NCBI RefSeq assembly: GCF_029360665.1
Contig: NZ_JARDUB010000001.1
Span: 620,001-684,000 of the forward strand
DNA length: 64,000 nucleotides
Reading direction: 5' to 3'
Source: Eudoraea chungangensis
Lineage (GTDB): Bacteria > Bacteroidota > Bacteroidia > Flavobacteriales > Flavobacteriaceae
The translations under genes were made by a program, and so were the position numbers. Numbering within the stretch: the first letter of the stretch is position 1; the number at the start of each line of letters is the position of its first letter. This document shows positions 44,782 through 53,621 of the stretch, piece by piece. Below the pieces are notes generated by a model. The model had not been told where the DNA came from and made no database searches. It saw only the letters and a program-made list of their open reading frames with translations.

Positions 44782-45933
44782 TTATTTGTCTGCTACTATC
44801 CGTAGTATCTTCCCGCCGTCTGCTGCTATATACAGGTTTCCGTCCGGACCCTGCTTTACATTTCTAATTCGCATTTCAAGATCTTCTAAAAGTCGTTCTT
44901 CGCTAACCACTTTACCGTTTTTTATTTCCAGCCGATTCAAATGCCTAAGGGCCAGGGCACCTATAAAAAGACTGCCATTCCATTCTGACATCTCATTTCC
45001 CGTATAGAAATCCATTCCGCCCGGAGCTATGGAGGGAGTAAAATGATATAATGGCTGTTCTAGCCCCTCTTGATGGGTAATTCCTATTCCTATTGGTTCT
45101 CCATCATAATCTATCCCGTAACAAATTATGGGCCAGCCATAATTTTTTCCCTTTTGCAGAATATTCACCTCATCCCCGCCTTTTGGTCCGTGTTCATTCT
45201 CCCATAGTTCTCCTGTTACCGGATGGAACAAAAGCCCGTGAGGATTTCTATGGCCAATAGACCATATCTCAGCTAATGCGCCAGGAACGCCTATAAAAGG
45301 ATTGTCGGCAGGCACAGTTCCGTCTTCTTTTATACGCATAATTTTCCCTAAATGATTTCCAAGGCTTTGGGCAGAATCAGGAAGGTGGTATCTATCTCCC
45401 ATACTAAAATATAGATATCCGTCATCCAATGCCATTCGTGTTCCGTAGTGATTGGGTTTATTAAAATAGGGCAGAATAGTGGCAAGTTTATGCACATTAA
45501 CCACAGAGTCTCCAACTATTTGAAATCTTTTTATGGCCAGCGTACTTTTCGCAGAATCCCCGATGGAATGTGCAAAATAAATCCAGCCATTTTTTTTATA
45601 ATCGGGATGTGCAAGAATGTCTAAGGCACCTCCATCGCCATTAGCAAAAGAGGAAGGAACTCCTCTAAGGCGCTTCTTAATACCTCTATTCACATCTACC
45701 ATAAAGACAGCTCCACTGGGGCGATCGGTAACCAGAAGCAAACTGTCTGCTAAAAAAGTCATCCCAAAAGGAACAGGAATCTCATCAACAATAAGTTCAA
45801 GTTTCAATGGACCCGCAGAAGAATTACTAATACGAATCTCTGTGCTATCGTCACATCCACCAATGACAACTAGGAGAAAAAGAAAAATAATAACTCTTGC
45901 CTTGGTATTTCTACTTGTAGACTTCTGTATCAT
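44782..45933 (-). CDS. GSDH/PQQ-type sugar dehydrogenase lipoprotein
   Basis: The 383-aa beta-propeller of PF07995 has lipobox VVIGGC (C27), then FADSLLLVTDRPSG, the GHRNPHGLLF loop, NYGWPIICYG and IAADGGKILRI at the C-terminus. It is cytochrome-free, unlike the GSDH at 22758-24383. It probably oxidises aldoses in the periplasm. It follows the aldo/keto reductase gene with only one base between them. Confidence 0.9.
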   Translation of the reverse strand: MIQKSTSRNTKARVIIFLFLLVVIGGCDDSTEIRISNSSAGPLKLELIVDEIPVPFGMTFLADSLLLVTDRPSGAVFMVDVNRGIKKRLRGVPSSFANGDGGALDILAHPDYKKNGWIYFAHSIGDSAKSTLAIKRFQIVGDSVVNVHKLATILPYFNKPNHYGTRMALDDGYLYFSMGDRYHLPDSAQSLGNHLGKIMRIKEDGTVPADNPFIGVPGALAEIWSIGHRNPHGLLFHPVTGELWENEHGPKGGDEVNILQKGKNYGWPIICYGIDYDGEPIGIGITHQEGLEQPLYHFTPSIAPGGMDFYTGNEMSEWNGSLFIGALALRHLNRLEIKNGKVVSEERLLEDLEMRIRNVKQGPDGNLYIAADGGKILRIVADK

Positions 45934-45934
45934 A

Positions 45935-46870
45935 CTAAATAGAACTTAAGTATTCGCTCATTTTATTTCTCTGCTGAATCGTAGGTAATGGTCCATAACC
46001 GGCTTTTACATTATCTACCATATGGTGAGGTTTAGCGGTACCGGGAATTACACAGGTAACGGCCTTATGAGATAAGATAAATTTTAAAAAGTATTGGGCC
46101 CAACTTTCAACCCCAATATCCTTAGCCCAGGAAGGTAGGTCTTTACCAGAGGTCTTTCTAAACAATGAACCTCCATTAAAAGGCTGGTTAATAATCACCG
46201 CCGTCTGGTTCTCTTGTGCAATATCCAGAAGATACTTTTCTGCATGCCTGGAAGTGATTGAATAATTAAACTGAACAAAATCTGGCCTTTCAGAAACTAT
46301 AATATCCGAAAGCTGCCTATGAGAAGAATCTACATAATGTGTAATTCCCCAATATCTAATTTTTTCTTTTTCTTTCCATGCCCGCAATGTCTTTATATGG
46401 GTTTTCCAATCGGTAAGATTGTGTATCTGCATCAGGTCTAGCTGCTTTCTTTGCATATAGTTAAACGACTGTTGCATTTGTTGTATTCCAGCCTCCTTTC
46501 CGGTAGTCCAAACTTTTGTAGCATAGAAAAAGTCGTTCTGAAACTCCAGTCCTTGGGTTAGATCCCCAACCACCTTTTCAGAACTTCCGTACATAGGAGA
46601 AGAGTCTATAAGCTCGCCGCCATAGTGGTTTAACACCTGCAAGACTTTCTTTAAATTTTTTCGCTGCTCTACGTCGTTGTGGGCGTCAAAAGTCCGCCAA
46701 GTCCCTACTCCAACAATTGGTAAAGCTTCCCCAGTGGCTGGAATTGTTCTTTTAATCATTTTTTCCCTATCAGAAAAAGAGAACAAAGTAGGTAGCACTC
46801 CAAGGCCTAGGCCACCCAACAAGCATAATTTCAAGGCTTCTCTCTTGGTATACAACTTGTTTGTGTGCAT
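45935..46870 (-). CDS. Aldo/keto reductase with signal-anchor/Tat-like leader
   Basis: The ATG at 46870 gives 311 aa (ATG at 46888 is less likely). The N-terminus carries LYTKREALKLCLLGG then a hydrophobic stretch (about 15-30), an export leader with a single KR pair. The AKR tetrad is D89 and Y94 in ELIDSSPMYG, K119 in YATKVW and H150 in LMQIHNL. Export is unusual for an AKR and suggests periplasmic action beside the GSDH encoded one base downstream. Confidence 0.87.
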   Translation of the reverse strand: MHTNKLYTKREALKLCLLGGLGLGVLPTLFSFSDREKMIKRTIPATGEALPIVGVGTWRTFDAHNDVEQRKNLKKVLQVLNHYGGELIDSSPMYGSSEKVVGDLTQGLEFQNDFFYATKVWTTGKEAGIQQMQQSFNYMQRKQLDLMQIHNLTDWKTHIKTLRAWKEKEKIRYWGITHYVDSSHRQLSDIIVSERPDFVQFNYSITSRHAEKYLLDIAQENQTAVIINQPFNGGSLFRKTSGKDLPSWAKDIGVESWAQYFLKFILSHKAVTCVIPGTAKPHHMVDNVKAGYGPLPTIQQRNKMSEYLSSI

Positions 46871-46912
46871 AATAATAAGGTTTAACAATTCTTATAAATC
46901 ATCAGAATCTAT

Positions 46913-46932
46913 GCAAACCTTCAAAGGTTTGC
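46913..46932. promoter_or_regulatory. 20-bp inverted repeat upstream of the AKR-GSDH operon
   Basis: GCAAACCTT, spacer CA, AAGGTTTGC. It lies 42-62 bp upstream of the AKR start, so it could be an operator for this minus-strand operon. A further 8-bp inverted repeat, TGCTTCAT/ATGAAGCA, is at 46949-46971. No T run follows on the minus strand, so terminator function for the AraC gene is less likely. Confidence 0.45.
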
Positions 46933-47066
46933 CGCTCTAGTTTTAATCTGCTTCATCGTTATTATGAAGCAATTAATACAGGCTTAAAAAAATGCTTCCC
47001 TGCAATATCCAAAATGAATTGTTAGCAGAAAAGAATTTTTCCTATTACCTATGATGCATTTATAAA

Positions 47067-48116
47067 TCACTCATTATCTCTGTAAAAAGAAGGGGTAACT
47101 CCTGCTACCTTTTTAAATGCCTTATTAAAAGAAGACAAGGAATTAAACCCACAATCATGGGCAATACTGGCGATTTTTAAATGAGTAAATTCCTTCTTCT
47201 TAAGTAAACTTTGAGCCTCTTGAATACGGTAGTAGTTTATAAAATCAGGGAAGTTTTTATAAAACTCCTTATTTATAACATGGGAAACTACATAGACAGG
47301 CAGTTCCATGTTATCCGCTATCTCACCAATAGAACAGTTATTAGCTAAATACGGCTTCTTCTGAGTCATTAAATTTAGGATTCTTTCTTTGTATTGTTGT
47401 ACTTCCAAACGGCTCAAATGAATATTGCGATATTTCTTTTTGCCTTTGTCTGAATGGAAAATTTGCGGGTTGTTCCATCCGAAGAAACTTATAAAGTATA
47501 TAAAAATTCCATAAGCCACAGGGCCCAGAAGATATGGTGTTAATCCTAATATATAATTAGTGAAATACGCTGTTTGAATAACAAAAGCACAGCCAACTAA
47601 AAGTAACAGCCACCATCGGTTTTTCTTGTCTGTAAAAGCTGCTGTAAAGCTGTTCTTTCTATTTAAGGCGTATATTAAGAGGCCAATACTTGCCAGTCCA
47701 TAAGCCAACTGCTGAAATAAGAGCAATGCATAACCCCCAGCATACCAGAAGTTTTGCAAGGTTAGAGAAAACATTCCTGCCAACAAGAGTGCCGACGGAA
47801 GAAAATGCCAAACGCTTTTCAAAGAACCCTTGCAATTAGAAATAAAGCTATAGCTATACAGAAACAGCAAAGGGCCAGAAGCAGAATGTGCTATAAACCC
47901 CAAATTAATAAGCCAATCCGGGATGGCATCCAAGTAAACCCAAAGGAGCGACTTAAGAATCCGAAGCGTAAGTGTTACAAAGAGAAAACCCAAAAGCACA
48001 TTCTTATAGTTTTTATGCCTTCTCATAAGCATATACACACTGAGAAATATTCCCTGGGCCGCCCCCACAACACCTAATAACAATTCTACTTCTTTTGAGA
48101 TTCGGAGTGTTTTCAT
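47067..48116 (-). CDS. Membrane-bound AraC-family regulator (7TM + HTH)
   Basis: The 349-aa protein has seven predicted membrane helices (about 12-225) followed by a cytoplasmic AraC HTH domain (about 245-349: NNCSIGEIADNMELP, SIAHDCGFNSLSSFNKAF, KVAGVTPSFYRD). This layout is common in Bacteroidota and suggests signal sensing at the inner membrane. It is divergent from the solute-binding protein gene and upstream of the AKR-GSDH pair. Its regulon is probably one of these. Confidence 0.9.
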   Translation of the reverse strand: MKTLRISKEVELLLGVVGAAQGIFLSVYMLMRRHKNYKNVLLGFLFVTLTLRILKSLLWVYLDAIPDWLINLGFIAHSASGPLLFLYSYSFISNCKGSLKSVWHFLPSALLLAGMFSLTLQNFWYAGGYALLLFQQLAYGLASIGLLIYALNRKNSFTAAFTDKKNRWWLLLLVGCAFVIQTAYFTNYILGLTPYLLGPVAYGIFIYFISFFGWNNPQIFHSDKGKKKYRNIHLSRLEVQQYKERILNLMTQKKPYLANNCSIGEIADNMELPVYVVSHVINKEFYKNFPDFINYYRIQEAQSLLKKKEFTHLKIASIAHDCGFNSLSSFNKAFKKVAGVTPSFYRDNE

Positions 48117-48353
48117 AAGACAATAAACAAAAGTGTTAAGCGACTAAAAAGGTAGTCAAAGTATTCAAGATATGAAAAATTATAGTTCCTGCAGAGATCT
48201 CAAAATCCGTGAAGACTACGCTATATTGTGGAATAACTCATGGTGCTTTCTAATTAAAATTTGAATCCCCTAGGCAAACAATTTCCTCTTTTAAAAATAA
48301 GCCCTATCTTAAACCACTTAAGGATTTACTGTACCAAACTAAAAACTAAAAAA

Positions 48354-49151
48354 ATGAAAATTAAATATGCTTTAGTCATTACCCTATTTTTTGTGGCTTT
48401 TACCTTGCCTATAAATGCGCAAAAGACCCTTTCAAAAATTATTAAAAACGGAGAGATCCGTGTTGGACTCAGCGGTAATCAACCGCCCTATAGTATGAAG
48501 TCCAAAACAGGGGAACTAATGGGTCTTGAAGTAGACCTGGCCAATGCTCTTGCGAGTGGAATGGGGGTAAAGCTAGCAGTGGAAGTTATGCCCTTTTCAG
48601 AATTGCTGCCGGCCCTCAAGGCTGGGAAGATAGATGCGGTAATGTCGGGAATGACTGTTACCACGGCACGAAGTGAAGACGTTTTGTTTGCCGGGCCGTA
48701 TACTGTATCTGGTAAATCTATTCTTGCAAAAACGTCTGTTTTATCCAATATGAAGGGCACAGAACAGGCCAACAACGCCGCATATAAGATAAGCTTCTTA
48801 AAAGGATCTACCAGCGAGACTTTTGTAAAGAAATATATGCCCAAAGCACAGGCCATGCCAGTTGAAAATTATGATGAAGCAATTGCTATGGTCTTAAACG
48901 ATGAGGTGGATGCAATGGTAGCGGATTATTCTATCTGCGTGATTACCATAATGCGTAACCAAGGGAAAGATTTGGTAACCTTAGAAAGTCCCCTGAATAT
49001 AGAGCCTATTGCCATGGCTCTCCCTGCTGGAGATCTACATTTTCTAAATCTGGTAGAGAACTATCTGAAAGCCTTTGATATGGCTGGAGCTCTAGACTTG
49101 CTGGATAAAAAATGGTTGAAAGACGGAAGCTGGTTATTTAATATGGAATAA
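48354..49151 (+). CDS. Periplasmic solute-binding protein (SBP_bac_3)
   Basis: ATG at 48354 (265 aa) gives a clean signal peptide (MKIKYALVITLFFVAF, cleavage near NAQ). An ORF start at 48261 is rejected. The body has the SBP_bac_3 pattern IRVGLSGNQPPYS, EVDLANALASGMGV, MSGMTVTTARSEDVLFAGPY and VDAMVADYSI. It would bind amino acids or small acids. No permease or ATPase gene is adjacent, so it may act as an orphan binder or sensor partner. Divergent with the 7TM-AraC gene (237-bp gap). Confidence 0.88.
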   Translation: MKIKYALVITLFFVAFTLPINAQKTLSKIIKNGEIRVGLSGNQPPYSMKSKTGELMGLEVDLANALASGMGVKLAVEVMPFSELLPALKAGKIDAVMSGMTVTTARSEDVLFAGPYTVSGKSILAKTSVLSNMKGTEQANNAAYKISFLKGSTSETFVKKYMPKAQAMPVENYDEAIAMVLNDEVDAMVADYSICVITIMRNQGKDLVTLESPLNIEPIAMALPAGDLHFLNLVENYLKAFDMAGALDLLDKKWLKDGSWLFNME

Positions 49152-49278
49152 CAAATCCCATTAGCTTTCTTTTAGTTATTTATGCATTCCCTTACGGAAC
49201 TATTACATTGTACCTTATGATAGATTGCTTCAGTATCGCTTTGGTTAAGCAGAGTTCTAACGCATTCATTGGAAACTT

Positions 49279-51636
49279 CTACTCGGAGCGTAAGCTTTTT
49301 GCAGGGTTTGCTAGTGCTGCTTTAAATGCCTGAAAGCTTACCGTAAGCAAGGCAATACAGATAGCTACAAGACCAGCAAATACAAAAACCCAAAGGTCAA
49401 TACTAATACGATAAGCAAAGCTTTCAAGCCAATTTTGCATTAACCAATATGCCAAAGGACCAGCTATAAATAGAGCAACCAAAACCAATCGCATAAAATC
49501 TTTAGACAACAATTGTACAATACCTACAACCGTGGAACCAAGCACCTTGCGTACTCCAATTTCCTTCTGTCTTTGTTCCGCGGTATAGGCCGCCAGCCCA
49601 AATAGGCCCAAACAGGAAATAATAATTGCCAACAATGCAAATAGTTGGGAAAGACTTCCAATAAGCCTCTCACTTTTAAAACGCGCATTAAAGGCGTCGT
49701 CCACAAATTCGTATTCGAAAGGAAATGCTGGGTTGTGTTTTTCTAAAACCTTTTCCATTGTAGCAAGTGTGATTGACAAATCTGTCTCTGGCTTCAACCT
49801 GGCATATAAATAGCGAGCATCCCCATGATAGTTAAAAAACATAACCGGATCGCTCTCTCCGTACATATCGCCATACAAATAATCCTTCACCACGCCAACC
49901 ACCGTATAATTCTCATCTCCCCTTCTAACCGTCTTCCCCAAAGGGTTTTCTTTGTCAATTAATTTGGCAAATGCTTCGGTAACCAAAATATTATTCTTGG
50001 CATAGTCTATAGCATCCTTAAAACCCCTTCCCTTAACAATTTCCATACCTGCGGTATCAAAAAAACCCGAACTGATATATCTAAAAGATATAAGTACATC
50101 CTCTGTGTCTGTGCCTCCCGGCCATTCCAACCCAGATCCATTATTGCCTCCTGCAAGAACCTCAGAATTATTCAATCCTATATGTTCCACTACGCCGGAG
50201 GCAATCATGTCTTGCTTAATTGGCTCAAAATTTTTGATTATATCCCCATTGACTGAAATTTTTAGAAGATTCTCTTTAGCAAAACCAAGGTCTCTGCTTT
50301 TCACATGTTTTACTTGCTGGTACACAATAATGGTGCTCACAATAAATACTATAGAAACAGTAAACTGGGCTATCACAAGACCTTTTCTTATCCTAGTGGC
50401 ACTACCCTCTTTAGACCTGATTCCTTTTATTACCTCCACTGGTTTAAATGACGATAAATAAAAAGCGGGATACCATCCGGCCAGAAGACCACAAATTAAT
50501 GTGATGGCGAGTATTGAAATCAGATGTGCGGATTCTAAGAACCCAAGCTCTAATTGTTTTTCAATAAGAATATTAAACTGTGGCAAAAGAATACTCAATA
50601 AGATAATCGTTGCCAGACTTGCCATGATTGCAGTAAGCAATGCTTCAGCAATAAACTGAGAAATCAGTCTTTTTTTACCAGAGCCCAGGACCTTCCGTAC
50701 ACCTACTTCCTTGGCTCTTTTTTCGCTTCTCGCAGTAGACAAGTTCATAAAGTTAATGCAGGCAATCAACAAAATAATAAGGGCGATAAAAGAGAATAAA
50801 CGTACATAGACTATTTGCCCTCCAACTTTCTTCCCGCCTTCAAAATTAGATCGTAGGCGCCAATCTTTCATAGGATGTAAAAAGGCATAAACATCCTTAT
50901 TTTCTGTAATTGCAGGAAGCATATTTCTAACCTTGGCATCCACACTTGCAAAATCTGCTTCCGGGGAAAGTTCTACAAAGGTGTCTGAAAAATTATTCCC
51001 ATATTCTGTCATCCATTCTTTATCTGCCACAAATCTTTCGAAGGGAGCAACCCATTCAAAACCATAGGTCACATTGGTCGGCAAGTCTTCAAAAACCCCA
51101 GTGATTATGTAGTTAGTATTATTGTCTACTCTAACCACTTTCCCCAATACCTGGGTATCTTCTCCATAGAGGTGTGTAGCTGTTTCCTTAGAAATAACAA
51201 TTGCATCGTACTCGGAAAAAGCTGTTTTAGGATCTCCTTCCAAGAAAGTCAGGCTAAACATCTCTATAAAATCCGGATCCACAAACCTGCCATATTTATT
51301 TAGCGAATTATCTCCTACTTCAAATAGCAACGCTTCTCCTTTAGTTCTGGCACTTCCCACGATCTCTGGAATTTCTGCTTTTAAAACTTCAGCCAAGGGC
51401 CCGGGCGTAGACTGATAAAACGTCCGCCACTCTCCTTCATATTGCTGATTTGTGGGCAGGTAATACACCTGATCTTTTTTAGCAAAGTTTTCATCAAAAC
51501 TCAGCTCGTCTTCAACCCAAAGTAATATTAGACTGGCACAGGTAATTCCGATGGTTAAGCCAAAAATATTAAGTGCACTGTAGGCCTTGTTTTTGATTAG
51601 ATTCCTCCAGGCCGATTTTAAATAGTTCTTAAACAT
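49279..51636 (-). CDS. ABC transporter permease of the FtsX/MacB type
   Basis: The 785-aa protein starts MFKNYLKSAWRNLIKNKAY, the standard entry of MacB_PCD/FtsX permeases in this phylum. It has one N-terminal span, a large periplasmic core (about 45-285), three FtsX spans (about 285-430), a second core and three C-terminal spans (about 670-770). QKEIGVRKVLGS occurs twice in variant form (KEVGVRKVLGS at about 315 and again near 690), the internal duplication of the family. No ATPase gene is next to it. Probably an antimicrobial-export or lipoprotein-type mechanotransmission system. Confidence 0.9.
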   Translation of the reverse strand: MFKNYLKSAWRNLIKNKAYSALNIFGLTIGITCASLILLWVEDELSFDENFAKKDQVYYLPTNQQYEGEWRTFYQSTPGPLAEVLKAEIPEIVGSARTKGEALLFEVGDNSLNKYGRFVDPDFIEMFSLTFLEGDPKTAFSEYDAIVISKETATHLYGEDTQVLGKVVRVDNNTNYIITGVFEDLPTNVTYGFEWVAPFERFVADKEWMTEYGNNFSDTFVELSPEADFASVDAKVRNMLPAITENKDVYAFLHPMKDWRLRSNFEGGKKVGGQIVYVRLFSFIALIILLIACINFMNLSTARSEKRAKEVGVRKVLGSGKKRLISQFIAEALLTAIMASLATIILLSILLPQFNILIEKQLELGFLESAHLISILAITLICGLLAGWYPAFYLSSFKPVEVIKGIRSKEGSATRIRKGLVIAQFTVSIVFIVSTIIVYQQVKHVKSRDLGFAKENLLKISVNGDIIKNFEPIKQDMIASGVVEHIGLNNSEVLAGGNNGSGLEWPGGTDTEDVLISFRYISSGFFDTAGMEIVKGRGFKDAIDYAKNNILVTEAFAKLIDKENPLGKTVRRGDENYTVVGVVKDYLYGDMYGESDPVMFFNYHGDARYLYARLKPETDLSITLATMEKVLEKHNPAFPFEYEFVDDAFNARFKSERLIGSLSQLFALLAIIISCLGLFGLAAYTAEQRQKEIGVRKVLGSTVVGIVQLLSKDFMRLVLVALFIAGPLAYWLMQNWLESFAYRISIDLWVFVFAGLVAICIALLTVSFQAFKAALANPAKSLRSE

Positions 51637-52033
51637 GGTTTCTTAGGATTGGTGTTTGGTAGACAAGCAAATCGCAAAGTGCAATTACTGTCCTTCAATG
51701 CTTTCAATTGTCTATACCGATATTTATGCCAAAAAGATAACTCCCTTGTTATCAATTATTTAGATCTATTGTGGTTTTTAGAAAAAAGCCCTCTATGTAA
51801 AATATCTTTACAGAAAGTGTACAATATTTTTACAGTATTACAGAGGTGTCGCAACTCAAAAAGGTTGTTTTAAGCACCTTGTTTTCTTTAGAGACTTCGG
51901 GTTTTTAGAATTGTGACAAAGAAGCAGTTGTAGCCTAAACTTTATCCTTGGGATGGATAAAGTTCCATATATGTTTAGCCGAATAAAATGCCATCAATTT
52001 TGTACTTTAGTGAGGCAGGATTCTTAAAAAGGG
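51637..52033. other. 397-bp intergenic region between divergent genes
   Basis: No convincing gene is present; a 74-codon frame at 51649-51873 lacks family features. A hairpin AACTTTATCC / GGATAAAGTT with a 7-nt loop sits at 51938-51964. TTTTGTACTTTAG at 51997-52009 resembles a -7 region for the gene at 52034. Nothing else stands out. Confidence 0.5.
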
Positions 52034-52429
52034 ATGAAGAAGAAATTAGAAAATTTGGAAAATCAAATAGGCCAATTGTTGCTTGTGGTACTTATCGTAC
52101 TACTTTTCGTTAGTTGTTCCAGTTCAGATGAGGGGAAAGGAGATCCGGAACTAACTCCCCTTGCTGTATCCGATTGTGTTGAAAATGGTGCTTTGGGAAA
52201 TATCGAACTAAATCACGGGCACGAACTTTCAATCAGCAAAGAGGACATAATAGCGGCCAAAGAAAAGACCTACAACATTCAGGGTTTCTCAGAGCACAAC
52301 CATACTATTACGATAAGCTCCGCGGATTTCAGCGAATTAAAGAAACCCACTCGACTTAGAGTGGTAGACATTTATTCTTCTACCTTTGAGGACCACAGAC
52401 ATTCTGTAATAATCTTTTGTTCACCTTAA
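52034..52429 (+). CDS. Lipoprotein with three HxH pairs, unknown
   Basis: The 131-aa protein has a lipobox ending LFVSC (C28), an acidic linker, then a small beta-rich domain in which three His-x-His pairs recur: H61/H63 (LNHGHEL), H88/H90 (SEHNHTITI) and H121/H123 (EDHRHSVII). C48 and C129 could form a disulfide. The repeated HxH with alternating hydrophobics suggests metal binding (Cu or Zn) in the periplasm. No family name is known to me. Single gene followed 38 bp later by the nuclease gene. Confidence 0.7.
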   Translation: MKKKLENLENQIGQLLLVVLIVLLFVSCSSSDEGKGDPELTPLAVSDCVENGALGNIELNHGHELSISKEDIIAAKEKTYNIQGFSEHNHTITISSADFSELKKPTRLRVVDIYSSTFEDHRHSVIIFCSP

Positions 52430-52467
52430 ACCCAATTCGTACCATCATTAGAGCCCTTCCCTGACCT

Positions 52468-52983
52468 ATGCCATCGTTCTACAAACCAGCCACATCCTTT
52501 GCGTATTTAGTATTTATCTCTATTAGCTTTACCATCTTTCAGGTTTCCTGCAGGAATCCAGGGTTAAAAACAGAGAAAGTAAGCGGAAAAGTCATCTCCA
52601 TTGCAGATGGAGATACGTTTAGACTTCTTAAAAGTGATAATACCATTATCAAAGTTAGAATTGCCAACATTGATTGTCCGGAAAGAAAACAGCCCTTTTC
52701 TGCCAAAGCCACCCAATTAACTACCAAGCTTATTTTTGAGAAAAACGTTACCCTTAACATTTTAACGAAAGATAAATATGGCCGAAGCGTTGCAGAGGTT
52801 AAATGTAAGGGGAAGAATGTTGGAGAAGAGCTTCTTGCCAATGGCCTGGCTTGGCATTTTGTAAGGTATTCCTCCAATGCAAAACTACAGGCATTAGAAG
52901 ATAAGGCCAAAAAAAAGAAGCTAGGCCTTTGGTACGATAAAAAACCCATCCCGCCATGGGATTGGCGTAGAGGAGTGCGCTAA
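52468..52983 (+). CDS. Thermonuclease-family (SNase) exported nuclease
   Basis: The 171-aa protein has an N-terminal hydrophobic leader with a lipobox-like FQVSC (C28). The staphylococcal-nuclease OB fold is clear: ADGDTFRL (D47, D49), VRIANIDCPE with R64 and E72, KYGRSVAEV with R106, and KKLGLWYD near the end. Catalytic residues match Staphylococcus R35/E43/R87. It is probably a secreted or lipid-anchored nuclease for DNA scavenging. Confidence 0.9.
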   Translation: MPSFYKPATSFAYLVFISISFTIFQVSCRNPGLKTEKVSGKVISIADGDTFRLLKSDNTIIKVRIANIDCPERKQPFSAKATQLTTKLIFEKNVTLNILTKDKYGRSVAEVKCKGKNVGEELLANGLAWHFVRYSSNAKLQALEDKAKKKKLGLWYDKKPIPPWDWRRGVR

Positions 52984-53057
52984 TAAATTTTAGTTTTAAC
53001 CCAGTTTATTCTAAAGCTAGGCGTAAAGAAAATAGAATTGATGTTTATTAGCTTTTC

Positions 53058-53079
53058 ATTGGCTTAAATGCCAATTTTT
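53058..53079 (+). terminator. Hairpin terminator after the nuclease gene
   Basis: ATTGGC, loop TTAAAT, GCCAAT followed by TTTTC, 75 bp past the stop at 52983. Six-bp stem with a T tail. Confidence 0.55.
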
Positions 53080-53090
53080 CATTAGTTTTA
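53059..53090 (+). promoter_or_regulatory. Candidate promoter of the YegP gene
   Basis: TTG at 53059-53061, a 21-bp spacer and TAGTTTTA at 53083-53090, one mismatch to TAnnTTTG, 24 bp before the start at 53114. It overlaps the terminator hairpin. Confidence 0.25.
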
Positions 53091-53113
53091 GTGAGTACTA
53101 AAAACATAATTAA

Positions 53114-53443
53114 ATGGGAAAGTTTGCAATAAATACAGACAAAGGAGGAAAGTTTAGATTTAATTTAAAAGCGACTAATGGCCAGGTTATTTTAAGTAGC
53201 CAGGGGTATGCTACCAAAGCGAGTTGCGATAATGGAATTGAATCTGTTCGAAAAAACTCGCAGAGTGATGAGCGTTTTGACAGAAAAACTGGAAAAAACG
53301 GCAGCACTTATTTTAACCTTATGGCTACTAACGGACAGGTAATTGGAACCAGTCAAATGTACTCCAGTCCTGCGGCTATGGAAAATGGTATTGCATCCGT
53401 TAAAACTAACGCTCCCGATGCTAGTGTAGAGGAAGGCGAATAA
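53114..53443 (+). CDS. YegP-family protein (two DUF1508 repeats)
   Basis: The 109-aa protein has two tandem DUF1508 units: residues about 1-50 (FRFNLKATNGQVILSSQGY) and about 55-100 (TYFNLMATNGQVIGTSQMY), each ending in an NGI-SVK(T) helix. This is the normal YegP two-repeat layout. Cytosolic; function unknown, sometimes linked to stress. A strong terminator follows. Confidence 0.92.
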   Translation: MGKFAINTDKGGKFRFNLKATNGQVILSSQGYATKASCDNGIESVRKNSQSDERFDRKTGKNGSTYFNLMATNGQVIGTSQMYSSPAAMENGIASVKTNAPDASVEEGE

Positions 53444-53479
53444 GACTATTATGGTGTTCTTTTAGAGAACATTGTATTT

Positions 53480-53511
53480 AAAGGCAGCTATTTTTATAGT
53501 TGCCTTTTTTT
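53480..53511 (+). terminator. Rho-independent terminator after the YegP gene
   Basis: AAAGGCAGCTA / TAGTTGCCTTT form a ten-bp stem with one G-U pair, a short T-rich loop, and a following run of seven T residues. It lies 37 bp past the stop at 53443. Confidence 0.75.
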
Positions 53512-53621
53512 GTAGCATATTTTAGATTAAAAAAGTGTGCTCAGTTTCAAATAATCTTTTATTGAACCTTTATGCTGTTAGCGTGTATATTAAGAAAACA
53601 GACAACATAAAAATAGAACTT

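Noticed and set aside
51649-51873. 74-codon plus-strand frame downstream of the FtsX permease start
   Set aside because: No signal peptide, domain or plausible composition; it lies in a divergent control region and looks like chance.
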